From assembly GCA_934695325.1 (NCBI GenBank), contig CAKUVD010000002.1, positions 62,001-126,000 on the forward strand: a stretch of 64,000 bases of DNA, read 5' to 3'. The notes beneath the pieces were generated by a model. The model searched no databases, was not told where the DNA came from, and saw only the letters and a program-made list of their open reading frames with translations. Position numbers and translations under genes: made by a program. This DNA comes from an uncultured Bacteroidales bacterium (GTDB lineage: Bacteria; Bacteroidota; Bacteroidia; Bacteroidales; UBA932). Positions 8,893-17,642 of the stretch are shown here, one piece after another; the stretch's first letter is position 1; each line of letters opens with the position of its first letter.

Positions 8893-11800
8893 TCAGTCTT
8901 CTGTTTTTTCTGTTGATTCATCCTGTCTTGTCTTGGCCATCTCCATTGATTTAGGCATCCTGCCGGCCTCTAAGGAATCTGCGGCGGCTGTAGACAGTCT
9001 GTCCGCCGTAGCCTGGACTGCCGTTGTCAGCGAATCAGGTGTGACTGGCATTGTCCCGGAAGAGTCCGGGTTCTGTCTTGCCGTGGTATCAGCGGCAGGT
9101 GCTTCAGGTAGCGGCAGCGGAGCGGGCAATTGCCTGAGCAGGCTCCTGAACTTGGCCGAGTCCAGCCAGACTGGATGAAACTCCGATTTGTCCAGTCCTA
9201 TGCTCCTGAATCCCTCCGCGGCTATGCATAGAGAGTCTGAAGCCGCATACAGCGTCGGAATCGTTCCTGTGAATACAGGTGATTTCTGGATGTCGAAGAT
9301 ATGCTCTCCCTCAATCTTTGTCCTTATGGCATATTCTGCGGAACGACCGTCGGCGAGAAGCCTCAATACCTTGTTCACGTCATCTGCGGAAACCTCATTG
9401 ATTTTTTCCTTGTACTTGGTCACCAGGTCCTTGCCGTAGGAATATCGCAAGGCGAGCATTGACATTATCATTTCCGGATCGGACATCCTGGCCTCGATGG
9501 CTTTCAGCAGAGATGTCCTGTAGACGGAGAGGTCGGCACCTGAGACGTTTGCTGTGGCGACGGCTTTTCTCAGCGATGAAATCACAGTCTCGACAGAGTC
9601 GGTCTGCGCCAGGGAGGCCGGAAGTCCGGTCCTGTCGGACATTGAACAATGCATCGTGAAGTTGAAGCGCTCTTCCGGGAACATTATGAAATCCCAGCGT
9701 GCACTTCCGTGCCAGCCTGATTCGGCCAGGCTTTTCGCGATTCTGTCCTGCAGCGCCATCGCCGCTATATATGATGACATAAAGTTGGCGGAAGTATAAG
9801 TCAGCGGAGCGGAAATGCCGAGTGTGATCTCATCCTTGTCCCCGATGACAGTCTTGCCGGCGTGGCCGGAGCCGGTACGGTATTGGATCCTGGAACGGAA
9901 CGAGGACGCCTTTTCCGTACTGAATCCCCCGAGCTCGCGGCAGAGGTCTTTCTTCAATGTGAATTCATCGAAATCTCCCACTATTATGAGGACTCCGTCA
10001 TTCATCTTGGAGAACTCGCTGCTGAAGAATTTCTCGGCCCTCTTCTGGAAATCATCAGGAAGATTCACCGGATGCTTATATGATGTCCAAGTGTTGCCTG
10101 GGAACAGGAGGCTGTCGAGCACTGCGTCGGAGGACGCTCCACCGAGCATCTTGATTTTCTGACATTTGCGGTAATAGTCATAAGCCTCCTTGTCAGGCGT
10201 CCTGTTCTCTGCGAGTGAGCAGAGCGCCTTCAGCATAATCCTTAGCTTGGAAGACGGAGCCGACCCGCTTATCCTGAGGTCGGACGTGGTGACATCACCT
10301 TTCATTGATATTCCGTTGGCGGACAGCATATTCCAGAAACTGTAGCACGACATTCCCGGCACGTCATACAGCTTCAACATATCTGACACATAAGCCCCTT
10401 CATAAGGCTTGAGACCGGGGACCAGGGAATAGCCGCCTTTCAGCAGCCACATATAGTGGAACATCCCCGTCTTTGGCGTGTTCTTATAGATTACTTTCAG
10501 TCCGTTGTCGAAAGTCCAGACCTGGCCGCCGGACATAGGCTCAGGCGCCAATGTCTTGATCTTCAGCTTGGAAGCGGACTTTTTCAGCCTCAGTGTATCG
10601 CTGTAGCTGATAGTGTACGGAGCCGGGCGGTCAGCGTGCCAGGACGCAGCGAAAGTGCCGGGGACATTGACATTCAGCGTACTGTCTGACTCGCACTCGA
10701 TGGTGAGATTCTTCGACTTGTCGAGCAGGGCGAAGACGAAATTGTTGAACAGCCGTACGCCCAGGTCATCCTGTATGTTCTTGGTGAGGAAGAATTCCAT
10801 ACTGGTTCCGGCAGAAGCCAGTGACGCACCATATAGGTAGGAAGATATGCATTGGTCGATATACCTGCTGTTGTTCACGACATCTCCGCTGTAGTCTCGC
10901 CTCATATTCATTATCAGCTCGTTCTGCGTGTCGCGGTACTCATCCGCCACGGAACCGAATGTGTCCAGGGCGGCCAATGTGCCGGATAGGACGGCTGTCG
11001 CCTTGTCAAGATATTCTCCTGAGGTGCTTATTCCGACCTTGAATTTCTCGCTCCCTGGACCTTCCTTGCTGCTTATATATGAATAGCTGATGCCTGATAC
11101 CGGTATTCCGGCTTCCCTGAGCATCTTGGAGAGACGTTTCCTCAGCATAATCCCCAGTTCGGAAGCGAATTTCTGCGACACTAGCGGCTGTACGGTGTTC
11201 ATATTCTCTCCAGGAGTACGTGGGTAGATATATTCTGCGGAAACTGTCGCCGCACCTTTTACGCCGGATTTTATGAACCTGTATGACGCTTCAGGGGATT
11301 CTTCCCATTCATATCCGTTTCCCACAGATGCCGGCTTTCCGCGGGTGACCAGCATCGACAGCATATTCATCTTGTTCAGAACTGCACCTCCGTCCACGTC
11401 TCCGGAGATGATTATCGCCTGATTCTGCGGAGCGTACCTTCCTCCGAGGCTCTCTGACTGCGTGCCTATGATGTCGAATACCATCAGGAGAGTGGAATCG
11501 ACAATGTCCTTCGACCTCGCCGTTTCCAAATTCCTGAATCTATAAACAGTGGCATCCTGATACACAGCCACATAGCCTTCGGCCCCGGGCCAGATACAGT
11601 TCCTGGACAGATAATGGAAAGGCGTGTCTGTGCGGAAATGAGGGAGCATCGTGAGGGAGCCCATAGCGTTCACCGCTGATGAACCGGCTGACGCAGTGTT
11701 CTCGTCGCCATAGCCGCCCTTCTGTACCAGGGCGATGTCAGCCCTGCCTTTCTCAGTATTGTTTGTGACCAGATAATATGCTATGCCGTTGTCCAGCACC

Positions 11801-11910
11801 CCTGTCTTTATTTGCGATGCCACCGGCAGCTTCGGCAGGTCAGCCGCAGGCACAGTTATTGAAAAGAGCATCAGGACTGCTGATGCAAGTATTCCGGATA
11901 TCTTGCTCAT
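8893..11910 (-). CDS. Exported M16-fold protein lacking the zinc motif
   Basis: A 1005-residue protein with a signal peptide (about residues 1-22, ending VPAAD). Two halves each resemble M16 (pitrilysin-like) peptidase domains: GVLDNGIAYYLVTNN near residue 38 and WTFDNGLKVIYKN near 465, each followed by a KGGY-type strand. Neither half has the HXXEH zinc signature that should come about 30-40 residues later, so it is probably not an active metallopeptidase. The last ~90 residues are Pro/Ser/Thr/Ala-rich and look disordered. It likely acts in the periplasm, as a chaperone-like or partner subunit, but that is inference. It heads a two-gene unit with DUF3109. Confidence 0.75.
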   Translation of the reverse strand: MSKISGILASAVLMLFSITVPAADLPKLPVASQIKTGVLDNGIAYYLVTNNTEKGRADIALVQKGGYGDENTASAGSSAVNAMGSLTMLPHFRTDTPFHYLSRNCIWPGAEGYVAVYQDATVYRFRNLETARSKDIVDSTLLMVFDIIGTQSESLGGRYAPQNQAIIISGDVDGGAVLNKMNMLSMLVTRGKPASVGNGYEWEESPEASYRFIKSGVKGAATVSAEYIYPRTPGENMNTVQPLVSQKFASELGIMLRKRLSKMLREAGIPVSGISYSYISSKEGPGSEKFKVGISTSGEYLDKATAVLSGTLAALDTFGSVADEYRDTQNELIMNMRRDYSGDVVNNSRYIDQCISSYLYGASLASAGTSMEFFLTKNIQDDLGVRLFNNFVFALLDKSKNLTIECESDSTLNVNVPGTFAASWHADRPAPYTISYSDTLRLKKSASKLKIKTLAPEPMSGGQVWTFDNGLKVIYKNTPKTGMFHYMWLLKGGYSLVPGLKPYEGAYVSDMLKLYDVPGMSCYSFWNMLSANGISMKGDVTTSDLRISGSAPSSKLRIMLKALCSLAENRTPDKEAYDYYRKCQKIKMLGGASSDAVLDSLLFPGNTWTSYKHPVNLPDDFQKRAEKFFSSEFSKMNDGVLIIVGDFDEFTLKKDLCRELGGFSTEKASSFRSRIQYRTGSGHAGKTVIGDKDEITLGISAPLTYTSANFMSSYIAAMALQDRIAKSLAESGWHGSARWDFIMFPEERFNFTMHCSMSDRTGLPASLAQTDSVETVISSLRKAVATANVSGADLSVYRTSLLKAIEARMSDPEMIMSMLALRYSYGKDLVTKYKEKINEVSADDVNKVLRLLADGRSAEYAIRTKIEGEHIFDIQKSPVFTGTIPTLYAASDSLCIAAEGFRSIGLDKSEFHPVWLDSAKFRSLLRQLPAPLPLPEAPAADTTARQNPDSSGTMPVTPDSLTTAVQATADRLSTAAADSLEAGRMPKSMEMAKTRQDESTEKTED

Positions 11911-11963
11911 AGTACCAATTTTTTAATGGGCCGGCCAGGGTTTGCTTACTTCTGCCACGGCTC

Positions 11964-11996
11964 TTGTGCAAAATTAAGATATTTTTATTATTTTTG
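11964..11996 (+). promoter_or_regulatory. Promoter of the TPR gene
   Basis: TTG at 11964-11966 and TATTTTTG at 11989-11996, 22 bases apart. This matches the Bacteroidetes pattern with a slightly long spacer. The leader to the ATG would be about 80 bases. Confidence 0.5.
11969..11976 (-). promoter_or_regulatory. Putative -7 box for the M16-like gene
   Basis: Reading leftward, TAATTTTG fits TAnnTTTG, about 58 bases before the start codon. A -33 element is not obvious. It lies inside the rightward promoter of the TPR gene. Confidence 0.4.
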
Positions 11997-12081
11997 CCTT
12001 ATTGCGGTTTCAAGTTGGCTGAACGGTTCTTCCGCATAGCCGACCGCTTTTTGAAGACAAAACAATTAAAACGTTAATAGT

Positions 12082-13029
12082 ATGAAAAAAATCATTCTTG
12101 CAATGGCTGCCTTCGCCTTCTCTATGAGTGTGATGTCAGCACAGGATCTCGCCACTGCCACTTCTACCTACAACAGTGGTGCCGAAGCCCTTACGATGGG
12201 AAACAAGGCAGGTGCCCTGGAGTATTTCCAGAAAGCACTCACGATGGCTCAGGCTCTCGGTGATGAAGGAGTTGATGTCGTCACCAACTGTAAGAACGCC
12301 ATTCCTTCAGTGATGCTTTCCTTGGGCAAGGATCTTTACAATAGCAAAGATTTCGTCGGCGCAAAATCCAAATTCGAGGAGGCCGCAGCCGTCGCCAAGG
12401 AATATGGCAATGATGATGTCGTCGCAGAGGTGGAGAGTCTACTTCCTACAGTTGGCAAGAGAATCGCCCTCGCGAAAGTAAACGATGCAATGAAGAACAA
12501 GGACGTGGCAGGTGTACTCGCCGGATATGAGGAGGCTATGGCAATCGACAGCACGGATGCCAACACTGCTCTCAAATACGGTCAGTTCCTCGGCAATGCC
12601 GGCAAGTTCGACGACGCCGTGAAATATCTCGAGCTCGCAGCCCGTCACGGTCAGGAAAACAACGCCAAGTCAGTGCTTTCCACCACATTCCTCAAGAATG
12701 CTGCCGCTCAGCTCAAGGGCGGGAAATATGCTGACGCCGTAACACTTGCGGAGAAGGCCAACAGCTATAAGGAGAATGCGCAGGCATATCTCGTAGCTGG
12801 ACAGGCTTCGCAGAAGTCAGGCAAGAACACTGCGGCCATCTCATATTTCGAGAAATACCTCGCGGCTGCACCTACGGCTAACAATGCTGCTGCCATCACC
12901 TTCACGGTAGGCGCTCTCTATCAGCAGGCCGGCAACAAGGCCAAGGCACTCGAGTTCTACAAGAAAGTGGAGAACGATCCTCAGTTCGGTGCGCAGGCAA
13001 AGCCTCTCATCGCATCTCTCAGCAAATAA
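12082..13029 (+). CDS. Exported tetratricopeptide-repeat protein
   Basis: A 315-residue protein with a clear Sec signal peptide (about residues 1-20, cleavage near SAQD). TPR-like helix pairs follow: YNSGAEALTMGNKAGALEYFQKAL-type units near 30-55, another around 150-185 (ALKYGQFLGNAGKFDDAVKYL) and others near 215-300 (AGQASQKSGKNTAAISYFEKYL; GALYQQAGNKAKALEFYKK). It probably acts in the periplasm as a protein-interaction scaffold. Its stop overlaps the start of the U32 gene by one base (TAATG), so translation of the two is likely coupled. Confidence 0.8.
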   Translation: MKKIILAMAAFAFSMSVMSAQDLATATSTYNSGAEALTMGNKAGALEYFQKALTMAQALGDEGVDVVTNCKNAIPSVMLSLGKDLYNSKDFVGAKSKFEEAAAVAKEYGNDDVVAEVESLLPTVGKRIALAKVNDAMKNKDVAGVLAGYEEAMAIDSTDANTALKYGQFLGNAGKFDDAVKYLELAARHGQENNAKSVLSTTFLKNAAAQLKGGKYADAVTLAEKANSYKENAQAYLVAGQASQKSGKNTAAISYFEKYLAAAPTANNAAAITFTVGALYQQAGNKAKALEFYKKVENDPQFGAQAKPLIASLSK

Positions 13030-14981
13030 TGACGGAACTGGAACTTCTTGCTCCGGCAAAGAATAAGGATATCGGCATCGCGGCCATCGACTGCGGTGCC
13101 GATGCCGTATATATCGCCGGGCCGGCCTTCGGCGCCAGACAGGCTGCAGGCAACAGTATGGAAGATCTCGCCGCCCTCTGCGGTTATGCTCACAAGTTCG
13201 GTGCACGGATCTTTATGACCCTGAACACCATCATATATGACAGCGAACTGGAGGATGCGTACAGGCTTATGTGCCAGGCCGAGGATGCCGGAATAGATGC
13301 CATCATAGTCCAGGACCTTGCAATCCTACGTATGGCTGACGGTGGGCCGTCAGGCAGTGGGAGGCGCATCTCGATACCGCTTCACGCATCCACCCAGTGC
13401 GCCATAAGAGATGTGGAGAAGGCATTGTTCTATAAGAGGCTCGGCTTTTCCCGTCTTGTGACCGAGCGTGAGCTCTCTCTTGAAACTGTGAAGGAAATCA
13501 GCGGCGCCACCGGCTGCGAAATCGAGTTCTTCGTCCACGGCGCCCTGTGCGTATGCTACAGCGGCCAGTGCTATATGTCGGAACGTATCGCAGGGAGGAG
13601 CGCCAACCGCGGCGAATGTGTCCAGGCGTGCCGGTCTCTTTATGACTTGACTGACGCTGACGGAAAGACATTGTTGCGCAACAAGGCTCTGCTCTCCCTG
13701 AAGGACTATAACCTTATAGGCAGGCTGGAAGATTTGGCGGCCGCAAGAGTGTCGTCATTCAAGATCGAGGGACGGCTGAAGAACATCTCTTACGTGAGGA
13801 ATACCGTAAGGGCATACTCAGAGGCTCTTGACGCCTTGGTCTTGAGGCATCCGGACAGATATCGCCGGGCATCGTTCGGAAAAGTCACCGGCGGTTTCAC
13901 CCCCGATCTGGACAAGACGTTCAACCGTGGTTACACGGAATTGTTTCTGGACGGCAGACGAGGGCATTGGGCCAGTATGGACACCCCGAAAGGAATGGGG
14001 GAGAGACTGGGCAAGGTGATAGCCGTCAGACCCGTCGGACGTGACGAGGTCGAGATCAGCGTCGAATCACGTGCGGGACGGCTGATACCTCTGGAAAACG
14101 GCGATGGCTTCGCGTTCACGGCAGGTGACGGCACAATAACAGGATTCCGCGGGGATGTGTGCAGGCCGGGGCTGATACGCTGCAGGCGTGTTCCGGGGGT
14201 CAAACCTGGGATGACACTTTACCGCAACATCAGCGCTGCATTTGAGAAAAGCCTCGCCTCAAGCCCGTGCAGGCGGATGATGCGAGTCAATGCAGATGTC
14301 TCTGTCTCAGGGGACTCGCTTGTAGGCTACCGAATATGCGCCAAAGCCGTCTCCGAGGACGGCAGAAGAGTCTGTGTCAATGCCGATGCCGGCAATGCTC
14401 CTGCTGACAATGCTGGACGAATGATGGCGATGATCTCCGGGCAGATGGGAAAATCGACAGGGGACTACGTCTTTGTGCCGGATGTCGCCGTGGAGACATC
14501 CGACGGTTCCGTCCCATTTATGCAGGCCGCATTTCTGAACGGCATCCGAAGGAGCCTGGCGGAGAAACTGGATGAGCGTCCTGCATTGTCCCGCCCTCTG
14601 TCGAATCGGCGCGAACCTTCCGCCAAGGCCGATGCTTGTGTGGAGACGACTGGTTTTCCTCCAGAAAGTATTGACTACAAGTTTAATGTGGCTAATCGGC
14701 TAGCAAGGGAGGTCTATGCCTCGTATGGTGCGAAGAATGTGGCGCCGGCCTACGAAATCGGTCATCAGGCCGGCGTGGAGCTGATGCGGACGAAGTACTG
14801 CATACGCTATGAATTGGGACTTTGCCCAAGACATAAGAAATCCGGAGACTATGCCCCGGATTCCATAGACTTGAGACGTATGTCATCGTTGAAATATCCT
14901 CTGTGCCTTGAGAACAACGGAAGGACATTCATCCTTCAGTTCGATTGCGGAAAGTGCGAGATGACAGTCAAGGAAAAGTAG
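13029..14981 (+). CDS. U32 family protein, RlhA-like
   Basis: A 650-residue member of peptidase family U32. The N-terminal barrel begins ELLAPAKN.DIGIAAIDCGADAVYIAG. The family's cysteine signature is complete: EFFVHGALCVCYSGQC, then GRSANRGECVQACR. The C-terminal part carries further cysteines (TKYCIRYELGLCPRH; FDCGKCEM). Length and the extra middle domain match E. coli RlhA/YdcP (about 650 residues), which hydroxylates C2501 of 23S rRNA, rather than the shorter UbiU/UbiV or TrhP proteins. I infer rRNA or tRNA hydroxylation rather than proteolysis; substrate is uncertain. Translationally coupled to the TPR gene. Confidence 0.75.
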   Translation: MTELELLAPAKNKDIGIAAIDCGADAVYIAGPAFGARQAAGNSMEDLAALCGYAHKFGARIFMTLNTIIYDSELEDAYRLMCQAEDAGIDAIIVQDLAILRMADGGPSGSGRRISIPLHASTQCAIRDVEKALFYKRLGFSRLVTERELSLETVKEISGATGCEIEFFVHGALCVCYSGQCYMSERIAGRSANRGECVQACRSLYDLTDADGKTLLRNKALLSLKDYNLIGRLEDLAAARVSSFKIEGRLKNISYVRNTVRAYSEALDALVLRHPDRYRRASFGKVTGGFTPDLDKTFNRGYTELFLDGRRGHWASMDTPKGMGERLGKVIAVRPVGRDEVEISVESRAGRLIPLENGDGFAFTAGDGTITGFRGDVCRPGLIRCRRVPGVKPGMTLYRNISAAFEKSLASSPCRRMMRVNADVSVSGDSLVGYRICAKAVSEDGRRVCVNADAGNAPADNAGRMMAMISGQMGKSTGDYVFVPDVAVETSDGSVPFMQAAFLNGIRRSLAEKLDERPALSRPLSNRREPSAKADACVETTGFPPESIDYKFNVANRLAREVYASYGAKNVAPAYEIGHQAGVELMRTKYCIRYELGLCPRHKKSGDYAPDSIDLRRMSSLKYPLCLENNGRTFILQFDCGKCEMTVKEK

Positions 14982-14982
14982 C

Positions 14983-16137
14983 CTATCCTATGTTCACATA
15001 ATCCCGTATGTCCTGAGGTGAGACAGGGTTGCTTCCCAGGATCATAAGACGTTCGACGACATTGCGCAGTTCTCGGATGTTGCCTGTCCAGCTCTTCTCC
15101 TGGAGCATCTTCATCGACTCTGGCGTGAACTCTTTGCGCGACATTCCGGATTCAGAGGCTATCTGGTTGAGGAAATAATTGACCAGCAGAGGGATGTCGT
15201 CTTTTCTCTCGTCGAGGGACGGCACGTGCATCACGATCACGCTCAGCCTGTGGTAGAGGTCTTCACGGAAATTGCCCTTTTCGATTTCTGCCTTGAGGTC
15301 TTTGTTCGTGGCGGCTATCACACGCACGTCCACCTCGATGTCCTTGTCGCTTCCGACGCGCGAAAGCTTCTTCTCCTGAAGCACGCGGAGCACTTTTGCC
15401 TGTGCGGGGAGGCTCATATCGCCTATCTCGTCCAGGAACAGTGTGCCGCCGTCTGCCTGCTCGAACTTGCCCTTATGCTGCTTGATGGCGGATGTGAATG
15501 CCCCCTTTTCGTGTCCGAACAATTCGCTTTCAATGAGTTCTGACGGTATGGCGGCGCAGTTCACCTCGATGTAAGGCATTGCGCTTCTATTGCTCTGCTG
15601 ATGCAGGCTTCTTGCCACGAGCTCCTTTCCGGAGCCGTTGGGCCCGGTGATGAGCACCCTCGCATCGGTCGGGGCGACTTTCTCAATCATTTCCTTCAAG
15701 TGCTGGATCGGAGCCGACTCGCCGATCATCTGCTGTCCGAACACCTTCTTCTTCAGATTGGTGTTCTCGGTGATTATCTGCGTGCGCTCCGTGGCGTTCT
15801 TGATGGTGATGAGGATTCTGTTGAGGTCAAGCGGCTTCTGGATAAAGTCGAAAGCTCCTTTCTTAATACACTCCACGGCTGTGTCGATGTCGCCGTGTCC
15901 GGAAATCATTATGACTGCGGAATCGATGCCGTCCTTCTTCAGTCGCTCCAGGACTTCGGTGCCTTCCATATTCGGCATCTTTATGTCGCAGAATATCACA
16001 TCATATCTCTCTTTCTCGGCCATCTCTATGGCAGTGGGGCCGTCCTCGGCCACGTCCACGTTATATCCTTCGTCCGTCAGGATCTCTTTCAGGGAATTCC
16101 TGATGGCTCTCTCGTCATCAACTACAAGTATCTTCAT
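14983..16137 (-). CDS. NtrC-like sigma-54 activator without HTH domain
   Basis: Response regulator of 384 residues. The receiver domain has the acidic pair DD (7-8), phosphoacceptor D51 and conserved K101. The AAA+ domain has Walker A GPNGSGKE (165-172), the sigma-54-contact loop GAFTSA (212-217), and LFLDEIGDM as Walker B. The protein ends at NIRELRNVVERLMILG plus about 20 residues, so the usual Fis-type helix-turn-helix is missing. Full-length NtrC proteins are about 450-480 residues. Its stop is one base from the convergent U32 stop, with no open frame continuing. It probably activates sigma-54 holoenzyme from solution or through partners. Confidence 0.88.
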   Translation of the reverse strand: MKILVVDDERAIRNSLKEILTDEGYNVDVAEDGPTAIEMAEKERYDVIFCDIKMPNMEGTEVLERLKKDGIDSAVIMISGHGDIDTAVECIKKGAFDFIQKPLDLNRILITIKNATERTQIITENTNLKKKVFGQQMIGESAPIQHLKEMIEKVAPTDARVLITGPNGSGKELVARSLHQQSNRSAMPYIEVNCAAIPSELIESELFGHEKGAFTSAIKQHKGKFEQADGGTLFLDEIGDMSLPAQAKVLRVLQEKKLSRVGSDKDIEVDVRVIAATNKDLKAEIEKGNFREDLYHRLSVIVMHVPSLDERKDDIPLLVNYFLNQIASESGMSRKEFTPESMKMLQEKSWTGNIRELRNVVERLMILGSNPVSPQDIRDYVNIG

Positions 16138-16263
16138 ATTCTGGTTAAAAACATATTCTTGGTCGGCGGGAATATCCCGTAAGGGATGCTGTCGCTAAAA
16201 CTGTGCCGCAACGGCGTCGCGATGCAGAGACTGGCCCAAAAAGTCAGTCTTCCGTATTATGAT

Positions 16264-16296
16264 AAAAAGGATGGCCAAAGCATTTTGGTCATCCTT
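16264..16296 (-). terminator. Rho-independent terminator of efp
   Basis: Arms 16267-16279 and 16284-16296 form a 13-bp stem (one G-U) with a 4-base loop. Reading leftward it is followed by five T. It lies 24 bases after the efp stop. Confidence 0.8.
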
Positions 16297-16319
16297 CTTA
16301 TAAGACTTGTTCCAAATGA

Positions 16320-16883
16320 CTACACGCGCTGTCCGTATGAACGGTCAGTGGTGTTCACCGTGATGACGTCATCCTGGTTGATGAAGAGAGGAACCATAAT
16401 CTTGGCGCCTGTCTCGAGCGTGCACTCCTTGAGGGCGCTGGTGGACGCCGTGTTGCCCTTTACCGCAGGCTCGGTGTATGTCACCTTGAGCGTCACGTAT
16501 GTAGGGAGCTCGCAGGTAAGGCATCTCTCATCGTCTACCACGAACATCATCTCCACGTGCTGGCCTTCTTTCATAAGGTCGGCGTTCTCGACTACGTCCT
16601 TTGGAAGATGGATCTGCTCGAATGTCTCCTCGTGCATAAAGTTGAATCCGTCCTCATCCTCATAAAGGAACTGATATGGACGCCTTTCCACATTGATGGT
16701 GTCCACTTTAGCGCCGGCAGTGAAAGTATTCTCGAGGATACGTCCGTTCTCGAGGTTACGGAGTTTTGTCTTTACGAACGCAGGACCTTTGCCCGGCTTC
16801 ACGTGCTGGAAATAGACCAGCATACAAGGTTTGCCGTTGAAGTTAAGGTACATTCCGTTCTTGAAATCAGCTGTTGTTGCCAT
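16320..16883 (-). CDS. efp: Translation elongation factor P
   Basis: EF-P, 187 residues, which relieves ribosome stalling at polyproline stretches. The three-barrel architecture is recognisable. The loop tip HVKPGKGPAF carries K32, equivalent to the modified lysine 34 of E. coli EF-P. No modification enzyme (EpmA/B, EarP, YmfI) is seen nearby. The C-terminal region GAKIMVPLFINQDDVITVNT is typical. It is a single-gene unit between its own promoter and terminator. Confidence 0.96.
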   Translation of the reverse strand: MATTADFKNGMYLNFNGKPCMLVYFQHVKPGKGPAFVKTKLRNLENGRILENTFTAGAKVDTINVERRPYQFLYEDEDGFNFMHEETFEQIHLPKDVVENADLMKEGQHVEMMFVVDDERCLTCELPTYVTLKVTYTEPAVKGNTASTSALKECTLETGAKIMVPLFINQDDVITVNTTDRSYGQRV

Positions 16884-16924
16884 ATTTTATATATAAAATT
16901 GTTTCAGTCAGACTTTTGATGGCG

Positions 16925-16955
16925 CAAATTTATAAAATTGCCGGATAACTGCAAA
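16925..16955 (-). promoter_or_regulatory. Consensus promoter of efp
   Basis: Reading leftward: TTTG (16955-16952), 19 bases, TAAATTTG (16932-16925). This is an exact match to the Bacteroidetes -33/-7 consensus. Transcription would start near 16919, giving a leader of about 35 bases. Confidence 0.75.
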
Positions 16956-16970
16956 ATTTTGCTATATTTG
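16938..16970 (+). promoter_or_regulatory. Promoter of engB-prs
   Basis: TTG at 16938-16940 and TATATTTG at 16963-16970, with a 22-base spacer. It overlaps the efp promoter for about 18 bases, each -33 element lying inside the other promoter. Confidence 0.55.
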
Positions 16971-17009
16971 CACCGCTTTTAACGAATACGGACTATTTCG
17001 GAACGACAA

Positions 17010-17642
17010 ATGAAACCGAGTATGAAAATCTCCAGTGCGAAATTCGCCGGCAGCAGCACGCAGGTATCACAGAAGCCTGCCAGAAGACTACCGGAGTTCG
17101 CTTTCATCGGGAGGTCGAACGTCGGCAAATCCTCATTGATAAATATGCTGTGCGGAAACGGCAGGCTTGCGATGACCTCCGGGACACCGGGGAAGACCAG
17201 GCTTGTCAATCATTTCATCATAAATGACAGCTGGTATCTCGTGGATCTTCCCGGATATGGCTTCGCCAAGCTTCCTGACAAGGAGAGAGCGAAGCTCCAG
17301 GATGTCATACGTGACTATCTGAACCACTCGGAAGAAATGGTCTTGCTGTTCGTGCTGATCGACATTCGGCACGACATCGGGAAAGTCGATATGGAGTTCC
17401 TCGATGAGCTCGGAGGAAGCGACATCCCGTTCGCCATCATTTTCACGAAAGGAGACAAGCTCGGCCCTGTGGCCAGAGCCGCTCAGCTGGAACGGGACAG
17501 AGATCAGCTTCTGGAGAAGTGGGAAGAACTGCCTCTCAGTTTTGTGAGTTCGTCGAGCACAGGCCTGGGCCGTGATGAAATACTTGACTATATCGGCAGC
17601 GTGCTCTCCGAACAGAAAGAAACAAACCAAACAAAGATATGA
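17010..17642 (+). CDS. engB: Ribosome-biogenesis GTPase EngB (YsxC/YihA)
   Basis: Small GTPase (210 residues) needed for assembly of the large ribosomal subunit. G1 GRSNVGKSS (34-42), G3 DLPGYGFA, G4 TKGDKLG and a G5-like SSSTGLG are all visible. The N-terminal 25 residues precede the usual RRLPEFAFIGRSN start. Its stop overlaps the prs start by 4 bases (ATGA), indicating translational coupling. Confidence 0.94.
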   Translation: MKPSMKISSAKFAGSSTQVSQKPARRLPEFAFIGRSNVGKSSLINMLCGNGRLAMTSGTPGKTRLVNHFIINDSWYLVDLPGYGFAKLPDKERAKLQDVIRDYLNHSEEMVLLFVLIDIRHDIGKVDMEFLDELGGSDIPFAIIFTKGDKLGPVARAAQLERDRDQLLEKWEELPLSFVSSSSTGLGRDEILDYIGSVLSEQKETNQTKI

